Source of the DNA: Streptomyces cellostaticus
GTDB taxonomy: Bacteria > Actinomycetota > Actinomycetes > Streptomycetales > Streptomycetaceae
Assembly: GCF_023630175.1 (NCBI RefSeq)
Contig: NZ_JALLIN010000043.1
Coordinates: 1-63,624 of the forward strand
Direction: 5' to 3'
DNA length: 63,624 bases
The notes below the pieces were generated by a model, which was not told the DNA's origin, made no database searches, and saw nothing but the letters and a program-made list of their open reading frames with translations. The translations under genes and the position numbers were made by a program. Of this stretch, positions 8,680-17,311 are shown in pieces. Numbering within the stretch: the first letter of the stretch is position 1; each line of letters starts with the position of its first letter.

Positions 8680-9291
8680 ATGAACGCCAGCACCAGTAGC
8701 GACAACAGCACCGGCACCGGCAGCAGGAGCACCGGTCGGTCTCGCCGCTCGGACGCCACCCGCGGCGCGATCCTCGCCGCCGCCCGCGAGCGCTTCGCCA
8801 CCGACGGCTACGAGCGCGCCACCATCCGCGCCATCGCCAAGGACGCACGCATCGACCCGTCGATGGTGATGCGGTACTTCGGCAGCAAGGAGGGCCTGTT
8901 CGCGGCAGCCGTCGCACTCGATCTGCGGCTGCCCGACCTTGGGCCGGCGCCCCGGGACGAGGCCGGCCGGACGCTGGTCGCGCACTTCCTCGACCTGTGG
9001 GAGGAGAACGAGGAGCTGACCGCGGTACTGAGAGTGGGAGCCACCAACCAGGCCGGGGCCGAGCGCATGCAGGGCATCTTCCGGGACCAGTTGCTGCCGG
9101 TGACCCGGCGGGTGTGTCCCGACCCGGAGCAGGTCCCGGCCAGGGCCGCGCTGTGCGCGGCGCAACTGCTCGGGCTGGCCCTCACCCGCTATGTGCTGCG
9201 ACTGCCGGCGGCGGTGGCGCTGACGCGCGAGGAGCTGGTGGCCTGGCTCGGGCCGACCGTGCAGCGGTACCTCACCGCGCCCAGCCCCTGA
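8680..9291 (+). CDS. TetR/AcrR-family transcriptional regulator
   Basis: The protein has 203 residues. The N-terminal TetR DNA-binding domain covers about residues 22-75 (ATRGAILAAARERFATDGYE, then TIRAIAKDARIDPSMVMRYF and GSKEGLFAAAV). The C-terminal helical domain is the ligand/dimer part and ends with the common actinobacterial LGLALTRYVLRL and LGPTVQRYL segments. A Ser/Thr/Gly/Arg-rich tail of 20 residues precedes the domain. ATG 8680 has no clear ribosome site because the fifth operator copy occupies the place, so translation may be leaderless or weak. It is probably the repressor of the divergent FAD monooxygenase. Confidence 0.9.
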   Translation: MNASTSSDNSTGTGSRSTGRSRRSDATRGAILAAARERFATDGYERATIRAIAKDARIDPSMVMRYFGSKEGLFAAAVALDLRLPDLGPAPRDEAGRTLVAHFLDLWEENEELTAVLRVGATNQAGAERMQGIFRDQLLPVTRRVCPDPEQVPARAALCAAQLLGLALTRYVLRLPAAVALTREELVAWLGPTVQRYLTAPSP

Positions 9292-9304
9292 GCCCGCCGG
9301 GAAG

Positions 9305-9371
9305 CGCCGAGGGCGCCGGTCCCACCCGGGTACGGCGGTGTGCGCGTACCGGGGAGACGGCGCCCTCGGCG
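9305..9371. terminator. bidirectional terminator/cruciform
   Basis: Outer arms CGCCGAGGGCGCC (9305-9317) and GGCGCCCTCGGCG (9359-9371) are perfectly complementary. An inner CCCGGGTAC/GTACCGGGG pair lies between them. The hairpin sits between convergent genes and can serve both. Confidence 0.8.
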
Positions 9372-9390
9372 GGACGGGGAGGAGGCCCGG

Positions 9391-9666
9391 TCAGGCCTTC
9401 GCCTCGCCCCGCACGTTGATGTTGGACGACGTGGTGTCCTTCTTGGCGTGGGACTTGTCCAGCGCCATGACCAGGCCCGCGATGATCACGAACAGGGCGA
9501 TCGGCGCCACGACGTAGAGGCCCAGCGTCTGGACGACGCTCAGGCCGGGGCCGGGGTCGTCACCGTCGTCGCGGGTCAGCGCGAGCGCGGGGGACGACAT
9601 GAGCAGCATCATCAGCGTCGTACCGGCGGCCAGGGCGCCGGCGCGCAGGGCGTTCTTCTTGTCCAC
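9391..9666 (-). CDS. small membrane protein with signal peptide
   Basis: The 91-residue protein starts MDKKNALRAGALAAG and carries a signal peptide (about 1-29, SPALA cleavage). A short acidic segment (RDDGDDPGPG) is followed by one transmembrane helix at about 46-69 and a basic/polar cytoplasmic tail ending EAKA. It looks like a conserved Streptomyces membrane protein of unknown function. It is separated from the neighbouring malQ gene by only 58 bases on the same strand but has its own terminator downstream. Confidence 0.75.
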   Translation of the reverse strand: MDKKNALRAGALAAGTTLMMLLMSSPALALTRDDGDDPGPGLSVVQTLGLYVVAPIALFVIIAGLVMALDKSHAKKDTTSSNINVRGEAKA

Positions 9667-9724
9667 ACCCTCAAGTTAGCGAACCACCCGAACGGGCGCG
9701 CGCCCGGGGTCCCCTACGCCGCAC

Positions 9725-11803
9725 TCACCGTCCCGCTCCCTGACCGAGCAGGTCCAGCAGCGCCCGGAGCCGGGGCGAGGCCGCCAGTTCCTCCAGCGTC
9801 ACCGGGCGGCCCCGCGAATCGGCGACGGGCAGCCGCCAGTTCGGGTACTCGTCCCAGGTGCCGGGCAGGTTCTGCGGGCGGCGGTCGCCGACGCCGTCCG
9901 GGAGCCAGACGCCGACCAGCCGGGCCGGGGTGCGCAGCAGGAAGCGGTGGACGCCCTGGATCTCCGCCTCCTCGTCGCGGCCCGGCGGACCGGCCGCCGG
10001 ACCGTCCAGCAGCCCGAGACCGCCCAGCAGGGCGAGCCATTCCGCCGTGTCCGCGGCCGCCTCGGCGCCCTCCTCGGCGGCGGAGCGGGTGAGCAGGCCC
10101 AGGCGGTCGCGCAGGCCGACGTGGTCGCCGCTGAGCCGGGCGGCGGTGGGCGGCAGGTCATGGGTGGTGGCGGTGGCCAGACAGTCGGCGCGCCAGCGCT
10201 CCGGGGGCAGCGGACGGCCGTCGCCCTCCCAGTCCCGCTCGAACCAGAGCACCGAGGTGCCGAGCACCCCGCGCCGCTGCAGCCGCTCGCGGACCCCGGG
10301 CTCCACGGTCCCCAGGTCCTCGCCGATCACCACCGCCCCGGCCCGGAAGGCCTCCAGGGCGAGCAGGGCGAGCATGGCCTCGGCGTCGTGGCGGACGTAG
10401 GTGCCCTCGGTGGGCGGGCTGCCCCGGGGCACCCACCACAGCCGGAACAGGCCCATCACATGGTCGATGCGCAGGGCGCCGGTGTAGCGGAACAGGGCGC
10501 GCAGCAGATGACGGTAGGGGGCGTGGCCGGAGTCGGCCAGCCGGTCGGGGCGCCAGGGCGGCAGCCCCCAGTCCTGGCCGTGGGCGTTGAAGGCGTCGGG
10601 CGGGGCGCCCACCGACATCCCGGCGGCGAAGTGGTCCTGCTGCGCCCAGGCGTCCGCGCCCTCGGGGTGCACGCCGACGGCGAGGTCGTGCACGATCCCG
10701 ACCGGCATGCCGGCCTCCCGCGCGGCGCGCTGGGCGGCGCGGAGCTGGCCGTCGGTGAGCCAGGCGAGGCGGGAGTGGAAGCCGACGCGGTCGGCGAGCG
10801 CGTCGCGGGCCCGCGCGGTCTCGGCGGAGCGCGGGTCGCGCAGGCCGGCGGGCCACCGGCGCCAGTCGGAGCCGTGCACCTCGGTGAGCGCGCACCAGGT
10901 GGCGTGGTCCTCCAGGGCCTGCCCCTCGGTGGCGCGGAAGGCGTCGTAGGCGGCCTGCCGTCCGGGGGCGAGGGGGACGGCGTGGACGAGCTCCAGCGCC
11001 TCCCGCTTCAGCTCCCACACCGCGTCCCGGTCGATGAGGGCGCCGTTGTCGAGGACGTCGGCGCGCAGCCGGGCGGCGCGGTCCAGCAGGGCGCGGATCC
11101 GGTCCCGGTCCTCGACGTGGGCGAACTCGTCGATCAGCTCGACGCGTAGGTGCACGGGGTCGGGGAAGCGGCGTGAGGAGGGCCGGTAGGGCGAGGGGTC
11201 GGTCGGGGCTCCGGGCACGGCCGCGTGCAGCGGGTTGACCTGCACGAACCCGGCACCGGCGGTGCGTCCGGCCCAGCCGGCCAGCTCGGCGAGGTCGCCG
11301 AGGTCGCCCATGCCCCAGGAGCGCCGGGAGAGCAGTGAGTAGAGCTGGACGAGCAGGCCGTAGGAGCGGGTGGCCGGGGCGGGCAGCCGGTCCGGGGCGA
11401 CGACGAGATGGGCGTGGCCGGTGCGGCCGTCGGGCGCGACGGCGGTCACCCGGTGCGCCCCGAGCGGCAGTCCTTCGGCCGTGTCCCGTGTCTCGCCCTG
11501 CTCGGTCTCGACGGTGAGGCGGGTGCCGGGGGGCAGGGCGGCGAGGGCGGCGGGGCCGTCCGGGTCGCCGGCCCAGTGCACGACCGTCGGCGGGAGCAGC
11601 CGTTCGCGCAGCTCGCGCTCCCGTTCGGCGAGCGCGGCGCGGACCGCGTCCGCACTGCCCGCGTCCACGCCCAGGGCGGCCAGGACGGCCACCACGGCGG
11701 AGACGGGGACGTCGACCGTGCGGTCCGGGGCGGGGCGGTAGGAGGTGTCCACCCCGTGCAGTGCGGCGAGCCGGGCCAGCTCCCCGTCGACGGCCGCGGC
11801 CAT
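9725..11803 (-). CDS. malQ: 4-alpha-glucanotransferase (GH77)
   Basis: The 692-residue enzyme is an amylomaltase. It transfers maltodextrin units between glucans and works in glycogen/maltodextrin metabolism in the cytoplasm. An N-terminal extension of about 170 residues (MalQ N domain) precedes the barrel. Visible GH77 signatures are RSWGMGDLGDL, PVGIVHDLAVGVHPEGADAW, the nucleophile region LRIDHVMGLFRLWW, the acid/base VIGEDLGTV and the transition-state aspartate THDLPP. The ATG directly follows the TAG of a small upstream ORF (TAGATG), so translation is likely coupled to it. Confidence 0.95.
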   Translation of the reverse strand: MAAAVDGELARLAALHGVDTSYRPAPDRTVDVPVSAVVAVLAALGVDAGSADAVRAALAERERELRERLLPPTVVHWAGDPDGPAALAALPPGTRLTVETEQGETRDTAEGLPLGAHRVTAVAPDGRTGHAHLVVAPDRLPAPATRSYGLLVQLYSLLSRRSWGMGDLGDLAELAGWAGRTAGAGFVQVNPLHAAVPGAPTDPSPYRPSSRRFPDPVHLRVELIDEFAHVEDRDRIRALLDRAARLRADVLDNGALIDRDAVWELKREALELVHAVPLAPGRQAAYDAFRATEGQALEDHATWCALTEVHGSDWRRWPAGLRDPRSAETARARDALADRVGFHSRLAWLTDGQLRAAQRAAREAGMPVGIVHDLAVGVHPEGADAWAQQDHFAAGMSVGAPPDAFNAHGQDWGLPPWRPDRLADSGHAPYRHLLRALFRYTGALRIDHVMGLFRLWWVPRGSPPTEGTYVRHDAEAMLALLALEAFRAGAVVIGEDLGTVEPGVRERLQRRGVLGTSVLWFERDWEGDGRPLPPERWRADCLATATTHDLPPTAARLSGDHVGLRDRLGLLTRSAAEEGAEAAADTAEWLALLGGLGLLDGPAAGPPGRDEEAEIQGVHRFLLRTPARLVGVWLPDGVGDRRPQNLPGTWDEYPNWRLPVADSRGRPVTLEELAASPRLRALLDLLGQGAGR

Positions 11804-12049
11804 CTACAGCCCTGCGCCGGAGAAGTCGGGGAGCGGGCCGGTCTCGCTGGTCAGGGGAACGGCCTCGGCGAGTGGCGGCTCGCTGGTCAGGGGTTCGAAG
11901 TCGGGCAGGGGCGGCTCGCTGGTCAGCGGCGCCTCCACGCAGGCGCTCTCCGCGCTGAAGACGCAGAACCGCGTGGCGTCGGTCTCGGCGGACGGCTCCG
12001 CCAAGGGTTTCCACTGGGCCGGAATGACGGGATGAGCCGGTGCGGCCAC
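11804..12049 (-). CDS. small repeat-bearing ORF coupled to malQ
   Basis: This 81-residue ORF starts at GTG 12049, with a strong GAAGGAGG site six bases upstream, and ends with TAG immediately before the malQ ATG. The first 35 residues look globular (VIPAQWKPLAEPSAETDATR, then a CVFSAESACVE segment with two cysteines). The rest is a degenerate tandem repeat of PLTSEPPLPDFE-type units, present three times and about 36 bases each. The strong ribosome site and exact abutment support translation. I do not recognise the family. It may be a conserved small protein of malQ operons or a leader that sets malQ translation. Confidence 0.6.
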   Translation of the reverse strand: MAAPAHPVIPAQWKPLAEPSAETDATRFCVFSAESACVEAPLTSEPPLPDFEPLTSEPPLAEAVPLTSETGPLPDFSGAGL

Positions 12050-12513
12050 GGGGGCCTCCTTCTCTCTGGTTCGCTTGCCGCGGCTAGCGGTGGTCAGGGG
12101 CAGGCCTACCCCGCGACGCCGAAGCCACTCACCCCACTGTCCGGGCACGCGTGTGCGCATCCCGTCAACCGGTGCCGGGGGAGGCGGGGCCGGCCGAGGG
12201 GACGGGCGGCTCTCCCGCCGGGGCCGGCGGGAGAAGGAGGGGGACGGGGCTCGGCGCTGCCACGGGCCGGCGCGGCGGGCGATCCGGCGGCGGTGACCTG
12301 CCCGTACGACCGGCACGGCGCGCCGGGTGGCCGCGCGCGGGCCGCGCCGCCGACCGCGTTCGCGGCGGGCGCCGCGCCGTGGACGGACCGCGGGGCGCGT
12401 GCCGAAGGTCCCCGCGGTCGACGGACCGAGGAATCGCGCGGACGACGTGCCGAAGGACCCCGTGGCCGGACGGCGGGCCGTGCGGCCACGGGGTGCGCGA
12501 AGGCCCGGAGTCG
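12050..12513. other. intergenic region with hairpin, no gene seen
   Basis: The 464 bases between the HNH gene and the small malQ-leader ORF hold no frame with a credible start. A perfect 11-bp stem with a two-base loop lies at 12211-12234 (TCTCCCGCCGG), a possible terminator of the HNH transcript. Two similar words (GTGCCGAAGGTCCCC at about 12399 and GTGCCGAAGGACCCC at about 12448) form an imperfect direct repeat. Confidence 0.5.
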
Positions 12514-13050
12514 TCAGGCTGAGATGCCGTCGATCCGGGCCATGGCGTCGTCCGCGCCGTACGGCTGCAAGTAGGGCAACCAGCGCGGGTCCCTGTGGCC
12601 GGTGCCGATGATGCGCCAGGCCAGACCGGTGGGCGGGGCGGGTTTGTGGCGCAGCCGCCAGCCGATCTCGACGAGGTGCCGGTCGGCCTTCACGTGGTTG
12701 CAGCGGCGGCACGAGGCCACCACGTTGTCCCAGACGTGCTTGCCCCCGCGGCTGCGCGGAATGACGTGGTCGACGCTGGTTGCGACGCCACCGCAGTACA
12801 TGCACCGGCCCCCGTCGCGCGCGAACAGCGCCCGGCGGGTGAGAGGAACGGGACCCCGGTAGGGGACCCGCACGAAACGCTTCAGCCGGACCACGCTGGG
12901 TGCGGACACTGTGACGGTCGCGCTGTGCATAAAGGCGCCGGATTCCTCGAGGGAGACGGCCTTGTTCTCCAGGACGAGGACGAGCGCGCGGCGGAGCGGT
13001 ACGACGCCGAGCGGCTCGTACGACGCGTTGAGGACCAGGACGTGCGGCAC
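12514..13050 (-). CDS. HNH endonuclease family protein
   Basis: The 178-residue protein carries a classic HNH nuclease core with zinc-binding CxxC pairs: C83/C86 (CMYCGG), the catalytic region DHVIPRSRGGKHVWDN (residues 94-109) and C114/C117 (CRRCNH). The N-terminal part (HVLVLNASYEPLGVVPLRRA) is the conserved lead-in of the widespread stand-alone actinobacterial HNH family. The role of this family is not settled; it is a core chromosomal gene and not part of an obvious phage. GTG 13050 is chosen for its AAGGAGG site; the frame is open for 41 more codons upstream without support. Confidence 0.9.
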   Translation of the reverse strand: MPHVLVLNASYEPLGVVPLRRALVLVLENKAVSLEESGAFMHSATVTVSAPSVVRLKRFVRVPYRGPVPLTRRALFARDGGRCMYCGGVATSVDHVIPRSRGGKHVWDNVVASCRRCNHVKADRHLVEIGWRLRHKPAPPTGLAWRIIGTGHRDPRWLPYLQPYGADDAMARIDGISA

Positions 13051-13360
13051 GGGTGCCTCCTTGGGCGTCGGCGGCGCGTGGCTCGCGCCGGGACGATCTG
13101 CAGTCAGTCTCCCCTCATGCCTGGTGAACGCGCCACCATGTCCCGGTAACGGGCTGGGAGTGTTTTCGACCACACCCGATGTGTCCCCCGGATCATGGCG
13201 TGTTCAAGCCCAGGTGAGACCCGTCTCCCTTGAGCGGAACGGCGCGGAGCACCCACGATGCCCCGTTAGTGTGTTGGTTCTGTCCGTCCGGTGACCTTTT
13301 CGTGATCAGACCTTGACCACACCGCCGGAGCGGGCCGCGCAGCACCTGGAGGTACCCGCC
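13051..13360. other. divergent promoter region HNH/mscS
   Basis: About 310 bases separate the divergent HNH and MscS genes. It holds no credible gene. A locally AT-richer part at 13260-13315 (around GTTAGTGTGTTGG and TTTTCGTGATC) is the likeliest place for the mscS promoter. Confidence 0.4.
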
Positions 13361-14464
13361 GTGTCCCTGTCCGTCGCCCTCGCGGCCGCCGGCGCGTCCC
13401 CCTCGCCGTCCCCCTCGGATTCCACGGCGCCGCCCGTTCCCACCCTGCAGGACGCCCAGGAGCACGCGACGAACGCCGCGAGCTGGGTGGAGCAGAACTG
13501 GTCGACCTGGCTGGCGATGGGTCTGCAGATCGTGCTGGTCGTGGTCGTGGCCGTGGCGCTCAGAGCGGTGGTGCGGCGGGCGATCACCAAGCTGATCGAG
13601 CGGATGACCCGGACGGCGCAGGCCGCCGAGGGCAGCGCGCTGAGCGGGCTGCTGGTCAACGTCGAGCGGCGCCGGCAGCGGGCGGCGGCGATCGGCTCCG
13701 TGCTGCGCTCGGTGGCCAGCTTCCTGATCCTCGGCACGGCCGCGCTGATGGTGCTGTCCACCTTCAGGATCGACCTGGCGCCGCTGCTGGCCTCGGCCGG
13801 TGTGGCGGGCGTCGCGATCGGTTTCGGCGCCCGGAACCTGGTCACGGACTTCCTCTCCGGTGTCTTCATGATCCTGGAGGACCAGTACGGCGTCGGCGAC
13901 GAGATCGACGCGGGTGTGGCCACCGGCGAGGTGCTGGAGGTCGGTCTGCGGGTGACGAAGCTGCGCGGCCCCAACGGCGCGATCTGGTATCTGCGCAACG
14001 GCGAGGTCAAGCGGATCGCGAACCTCTCCCAGGGCTGGGCGACGGCCGGGGTCGACGTGACCGTGAGGGCGAGCGAGGACCTGGACCGGGTGAAGGCCGT
14101 CCTCGACGAGGTCGCCGAGAGGATGACCAAGGAGGAGCCCTGGAACGAGCTGCTCTGGGGTCCGGTCGAGGTGCTCGGCCTGGACAGCGTGCTGATCGAC
14201 TCGATGGTCGTCCGCCTCTCGGCCAAGACCATGCCCGGCAAGTCGGTGACCGTGGAGCGCGAGCTGCGCTGGCGGGTCAAGCGGGCCTTCGACGCGGCGA
14301 GCATCCGCATCATGGGCGGCGCGACGGCCGTGGAGGACCTCGAGGGCGGCGCGGACCCGGCCGCGGCGGTTGCGGCGCCGTCGGTGTACGCCAACGCGGA
14401 GTCCTCGCAGTCGGCGGCGACGGCCCCGATCACCACCTCGCGTACGGCTCCTCCGGGCAGGTAG
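13361..14464 (+). CDS. mscS: MscS-family mechanosensitive ion channel
   Basis: The 367-residue membrane protein is a small-conductance mechanosensitive channel that releases solutes on osmotic downshift. Transmembrane helices lie at about 50-70, 117-135 and the pore-lining 140-160 (LASAGVAGVAIGFGARNLV, with the Gly/Ala packing pattern of TM3). The beta domain follows (DFLSGVFMILEDQYGVGDEI and GEVLEVGLRVTKLR). The C-terminal alpha/beta vestibule ends at about 325, and the last 40 residues are a low-complexity tail. GTG 13361 with GGAGG eight bases upstream is preferred over a TTG 48 bases earlier. Confidence 0.92.
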   Translation: MSLSVALAAAGASPSPSPSDSTAPPVPTLQDAQEHATNAASWVEQNWSTWLAMGLQIVLVVVVAVALRAVVRRAITKLIERMTRTAQAAEGSALSGLLVNVERRRQRAAAIGSVLRSVASFLILGTAALMVLSTFRIDLAPLLASAGVAGVAIGFGARNLVTDFLSGVFMILEDQYGVGDEIDAGVATGEVLEVGLRVTKLRGPNGAIWYLRNGEVKRIANLSQGWATAGVDVTVRASEDLDRVKAVLDEVAERMTKEEPWNELLWGPVEVLGLDSVLIDSMVVRLSAKTMPGKSVTVERELRWRVKRAFDAASIRIMGGATAVEDLEGGADPAAAVAAPSVYANAESSQSAATAPITTSRTAPPGR

Positions 14465-14595
14465 GAGGGGGGCGTGGGGACCGCGTGCCGGCGCCGGCGC
14501 CCGGACCCCACGCCCCCGGGCGGCGGCTCCGCCGCCTCGGGGGCACTGTCCGTTGACGTCCTCTTCGTCCTGGGCATATCTTCCTCCGAAACAAA

Positions 14596-14610
14596 TAGGA
14601 AAGTTTCCTA
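14596..14610. promoter_or_regulatory. CsnR-type operator palindrome
   Basis: TAGGAAAGTTTCCTA is a perfect 15-base palindrome about 90 bases before the ROK regulator start. It matches my memory of the AGGAAAGTTTCCT-like operator bound by CsnR at the csnR and chitosanase (csnA) promoters of Streptomyces lividans. Confidence 0.8.
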
Positions 14611-14702
14611 ACAGCGATCTCCCGGGTGCCCGCCGATCAAGGCTGGACCTCGTCCCCCGCCCACTGAAGGGCCGGGCAGCCGGAAAGGCAGGTGTCGACC
14701 GC

Positions 14703-15914
14703 ATGGCAGGAACCGCCGGTACACCGGGCACCCCGCGCGTCCTGCGCGCCATGAACGACCGCGCCGCGCTGGACCTCCTGCTGGAGCACGGGCCGCTGTC
14801 GCGCACCCGGATCGGCAAGCTCACCGGCCTGTCCAAGCCCACCGCGTCACAGCTCCTGGCCCGCCTGGAGGCGGCCGGGCTGGTCCGGGTCACCGGCACC
14901 ACCGAGGGCCGGCCGGGCCCCAACGCCCGGTTGTACGCCGTGAACGCGGACGCCGCCCACGTGGCCGGGCTCGATGTGAGCCCGCACCGCGTCCGCGCCG
15001 CGGTCGCCGACATCACCGGCCGCACGGTCGGCTCGTACGAACTGCCCACCCCGGGACGGCGGCCGGCCCGGGGTGCCGTGGAGCAGGTCACCGAGGCGCT
15101 CGACGGTGCCGCGAAGGCCGCGGGTCTCGCCAGGTCCGATGTGCACCGGCTGGTCATCGGCACCCCGGGGGCCTTCGACCCGGGCACCGGCCGGCTGCGC
15201 TACGCCTCGCACCTGCCCGGCTGGCACTCCCCCCGCCTGCTCGACGAACTGGCCGCCGCACTGCCCATGCCGGTCGAGTACGAGAACGACGTCAACCTCG
15301 TCGCCATCGCCGAGCAGCGGCTCGGCGCGGCCCGCGGCCACCCGGACTTCGTCCTGCTGTGGAACCAGGACGGCCTGGGCGCCGCCCTGGTGCTCGGCGG
15401 CCGGCTGCACCGCGGCTGGACCGGCGGGGCCGGCGAGGTCGGCTTCCTGCCCGTGCCGGGCACCCCGCTGGTCCGCCGGGTGACCAAGGCCAACAGCGGC
15501 GGCTACCAGGAGCTGGCCGGCTCCCGGGCGGTACCGAGGCTGGCCCGCGAACTCGGCGTCCCCGACGTGCCGGCGGGCCCGCACACCGAGGCGGCCGCGA
15601 CCCTGCTGGCGCGGGCGGCCGACCACGGCGGCGGTCCGCACCGGGAACTGCTGCGGGCCTACGCGACCCGGCTGGCCACCGGTCTCGCCTCGCTGGTCTC
15701 CGTCCTCGACCCCGAACTCGTCGTCCTCGGCGGCTCCACCCTGACGGCCGGCGGCGAGGTGCTGCGCGCCCTCGTCCAGGCCGAGCTGGCGGAACTCGCC
15801 GCGGCCCGCCCCCGGCTGGTCGTCGGCGACGTGACGGAACACCCCGTGCTGCGCGGCGCGCTTCAGTCCGCGCTCGCGGCCACCCGCGACGAGGTCTTCG
15901 ACACCTCGCGCTGA
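14703..15914 (+). CDS. csnR: ROK-family transcriptional regulator, CsnR-like
   Basis: The 403-residue protein has an N-terminal winged helix-turn-helix (about residues 18-70, LSRTRIGKLTGLSKPTASQL) followed by a ROK sugar-kinase-like domain (AHVAGLDVSPHRVRAAVADI, then VEYENDVNLVAIAE and GAALVLGGRLHRGWTGGAGE). The context identifies it as CsnR, the repressor of chitosan utilisation: the palindromic operator upstream and the GH4/kinase pair downstream. ATG 14703 is chosen; the ribosome site is weak. The symbol rests on synteny and operator, not on a search. The ABC transporter normally between csnR and csnH is missing here. Confidence 0.88.
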   Translation: MAGTAGTPGTPRVLRAMNDRAALDLLLEHGPLSRTRIGKLTGLSKPTASQLLARLEAAGLVRVTGTTEGRPGPNARLYAVNADAAHVAGLDVSPHRVRAAVADITGRTVGSYELPTPGRRPARGAVEQVTEALDGAAKAAGLARSDVHRLVIGTPGAFDPGTGRLRYASHLPGWHSPRLLDELAAALPMPVEYENDVNLVAIAEQRLGAARGHPDFVLLWNQDGLGAALVLGGRLHRGWTGGAGEVGFLPVPGTPLVRRVTKANSGGYQELAGSRAVPRLARELGVPDVPAGPHTEAAATLLARAADHGGGPHRELLRAYATRLATGLASLVSVLDPELVVLGGSTLTAGGEVLRALVQAELAELAAARPRLVVGDVTEHPVLRGALQSALAATRDEVFDTSR

Positions 15915-15930
15915 GCACCCGAGTCCCACC

Positions 15931-16032
15931 GCCATGACCGCCACCGTGCTGGTCATGGCCCCGTGATCCTCGTGTCCTTCTTCGCCCGGAAGGCGTTCAC
16001 CCCAGGGCGTCACCCTCACCGGAGGAAAGGGT
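15931..16032 (+). pseudogene. C-terminal scrap of ABC sugar permease (csnG remnant)
   Basis: Between the ROK stop and the GH4 start, three pieces in different frames spell the C-terminus of a MalG-type permease: ATVLVMA (15940-15960), VILVSFFARKAFT (15963-16001) and QGVTLTGGKG (16003-16032). One missing base near 15961 and one extra C in the CCCC run near 16001 break the frame. MalG-family permeases characteristically end with a Q/R-F-x-x-G-L/V-T-x-G-x-x-K-G segment, which fits. This is the position where csnE-csnF-csnG stand in other Streptomyces, so this is probably the scar of their deletion. The GH4 ribosome site (GGAGGAAAGG) lies inside it. Confidence 0.75.
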
Positions 16033-16042
16033 TGGTCCACGT

Positions 16043-17311
16043 ATGAAACTCACCGTGGTCGGCGGCGGCTCGACCTACACCCCCGAACTCGTCGACGGCT
16101 TCGCCCGGCTCAGGGACACCCTGCCCGTCGAGGAACTCGTCCTCGTGGACCCGGCCGCCGAGCGCCTGGAGCCGGTGGGCGGCCTGGCCCGCCGGATCTT
16201 CGCCAGGCAGGGCCACCCGGGCCGCATCGTCACCACCTCCGACCTGGACGCCGGCGTGGACGGCGCCGACGCCGTACTGCTCCAGCTCCGGGTCGGCGGG
16301 CAGGCCGCCCGGGAGCGGGACGAGACCTGGCCGCTGGAGTGCGGCTGCATCGGACAGGAGACCACCGGCGCGGGCGGCCTCGCCAAGGCGCTGCGCACGG
16401 TCCCGGTCGTCCTGGACATCGCCGAGCGCGTGCGCCGCGCCAACCCCCGTGCCTGGATCGTCGACTTCACCAACCCGGTCGGCATCGTCACCCGCGCCCT
16501 GCTGGCGGCGGGGCACCAGGCGGTCGGCCTGTGCAACGTGGCGATCGGCCTGCAGCGCAAGTTCGCGGCCCTGCTGGGCACCGACCCGAAGGACGTGCAC
16601 CTGGACCACGTGGGCCTGAACCACCTGACGTGGGAGACGGGGGTACGGCTCGGCGGGCCCGAGGGCGCGGACGTCCTGCCCGAGCTGCTCGCCGGGCACG
16701 GCGACGCCATCGCCCGCGACCTGCGCCTGCCCCGGCCCCTGCTGGACCGCCTGGGTGTGGTCCCCTCCTACTACCTGCGCTACTACTACGCCCATGACGA
16801 GGTGGTGCGGGACCTGCGCACCCGACCCTCCCGGGCATCGGAGGTCGCCGCCATGGAGCGCGAACTGCTGGCGATGTACGGCGACCCGGCCCTGGACGAG
16901 AAGCCGCCGCTGCTCGCGAAGCGGGGCGGTGCGTTCTACTCGGAGGCGGCCGTGGACCTGGCGGCGGCCCTGCTGGGCGGCGGCACGGGCAGCCCCTACC
17001 AGGTGGTCAACACGCTCAACCGGGGCACGCTGCCCTTCCTCCCGGACGACGCGGTGATCGAGGTGCAGGCGGCGGTGGGCCCGTCCGGGGCCGCCCCCCT
17101 GGCCGTGCCGGACCTCGACCCGCTGTACGCGGGCCTGGTGGCGAACGTGACGGCGTACGAGGAACTGGCGCTGGAGGCGGCGCTGCGGGGCGGCCGGGAC
17201 CGGGTCTTCCGCGCCCTGCTGGCGCATCCGCTCGTCGGCCAGTACGAGTACGCCGACGCGCTCACCGACCAACTGGTCGCGCACAACCGGGAGCACCTCG
17301 CGTGGGCCTGA
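16043..17311 (+). CDS. csnH: glycoside hydrolase family 4 (6-phospho-beta-glucosidase-like)
   Basis: The 422-residue GH4 enzyme cleaves phosphorylated or amino-sugar disaccharides by an NAD+- and Mn2+-dependent redox mechanism. The dinucleotide-binding loop VVGGGSTYTPEL is at residues 5-16. The metal-binding cysteine lies in VGLCNVAIG and the metal-binding histidine in GLNHLTW. A further conserved segment is WIVDFTNPVGIVT. In the csn locus it follows the sugar permease genes; here it follows only their scar. The next gene overlaps it by ten bases, so glycosidase and kinase are co-translated. Confidence 0.9.
   Translation: MKLTVVGGGSTYTPELVDGFARLRDTLPVEELVLVDPAAERLEPVGGLARRIFARQGHPGRIVTTSDLDAGVDGADAVLLQLRVGGQAARERDETWPLECGCIGQETTGAGGLAKALRTVPVVLDIAERVRRANPRAWIVDFTNPVGIVTRALLAAGHQAVGLCNVAIGLQRKFAALLGTDPKDVHLDHVGLNHLTWETGVRLGGPEGADVLPELLAGHGDAIARDLRLPRPLLDRLGVVPSYYLRYYYAHDEVVRDLRTRPSRASEVAAMERELLAMYGDPALDEKPPLLAKRGGAFYSEAAVDLAAALLGGGTGSPYQVVNTLNRGTLPFLPDDAVIEVQAAVGPSGAAPLAVPDLDPLYAGLVANVTAYEELALEAALRGGRDRVFRALLAHPLVGQYEYADALTDQLVAHNREHLAWA

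Noticed and set aside
12106..12522. Overlapping frames in the 12.1-12.5 kb gap as genes
   Set aside because: All have repetitive Arg/Pro/Gly translations and no Shine-Dalgarno sequence. The gap is treated as non-coding.
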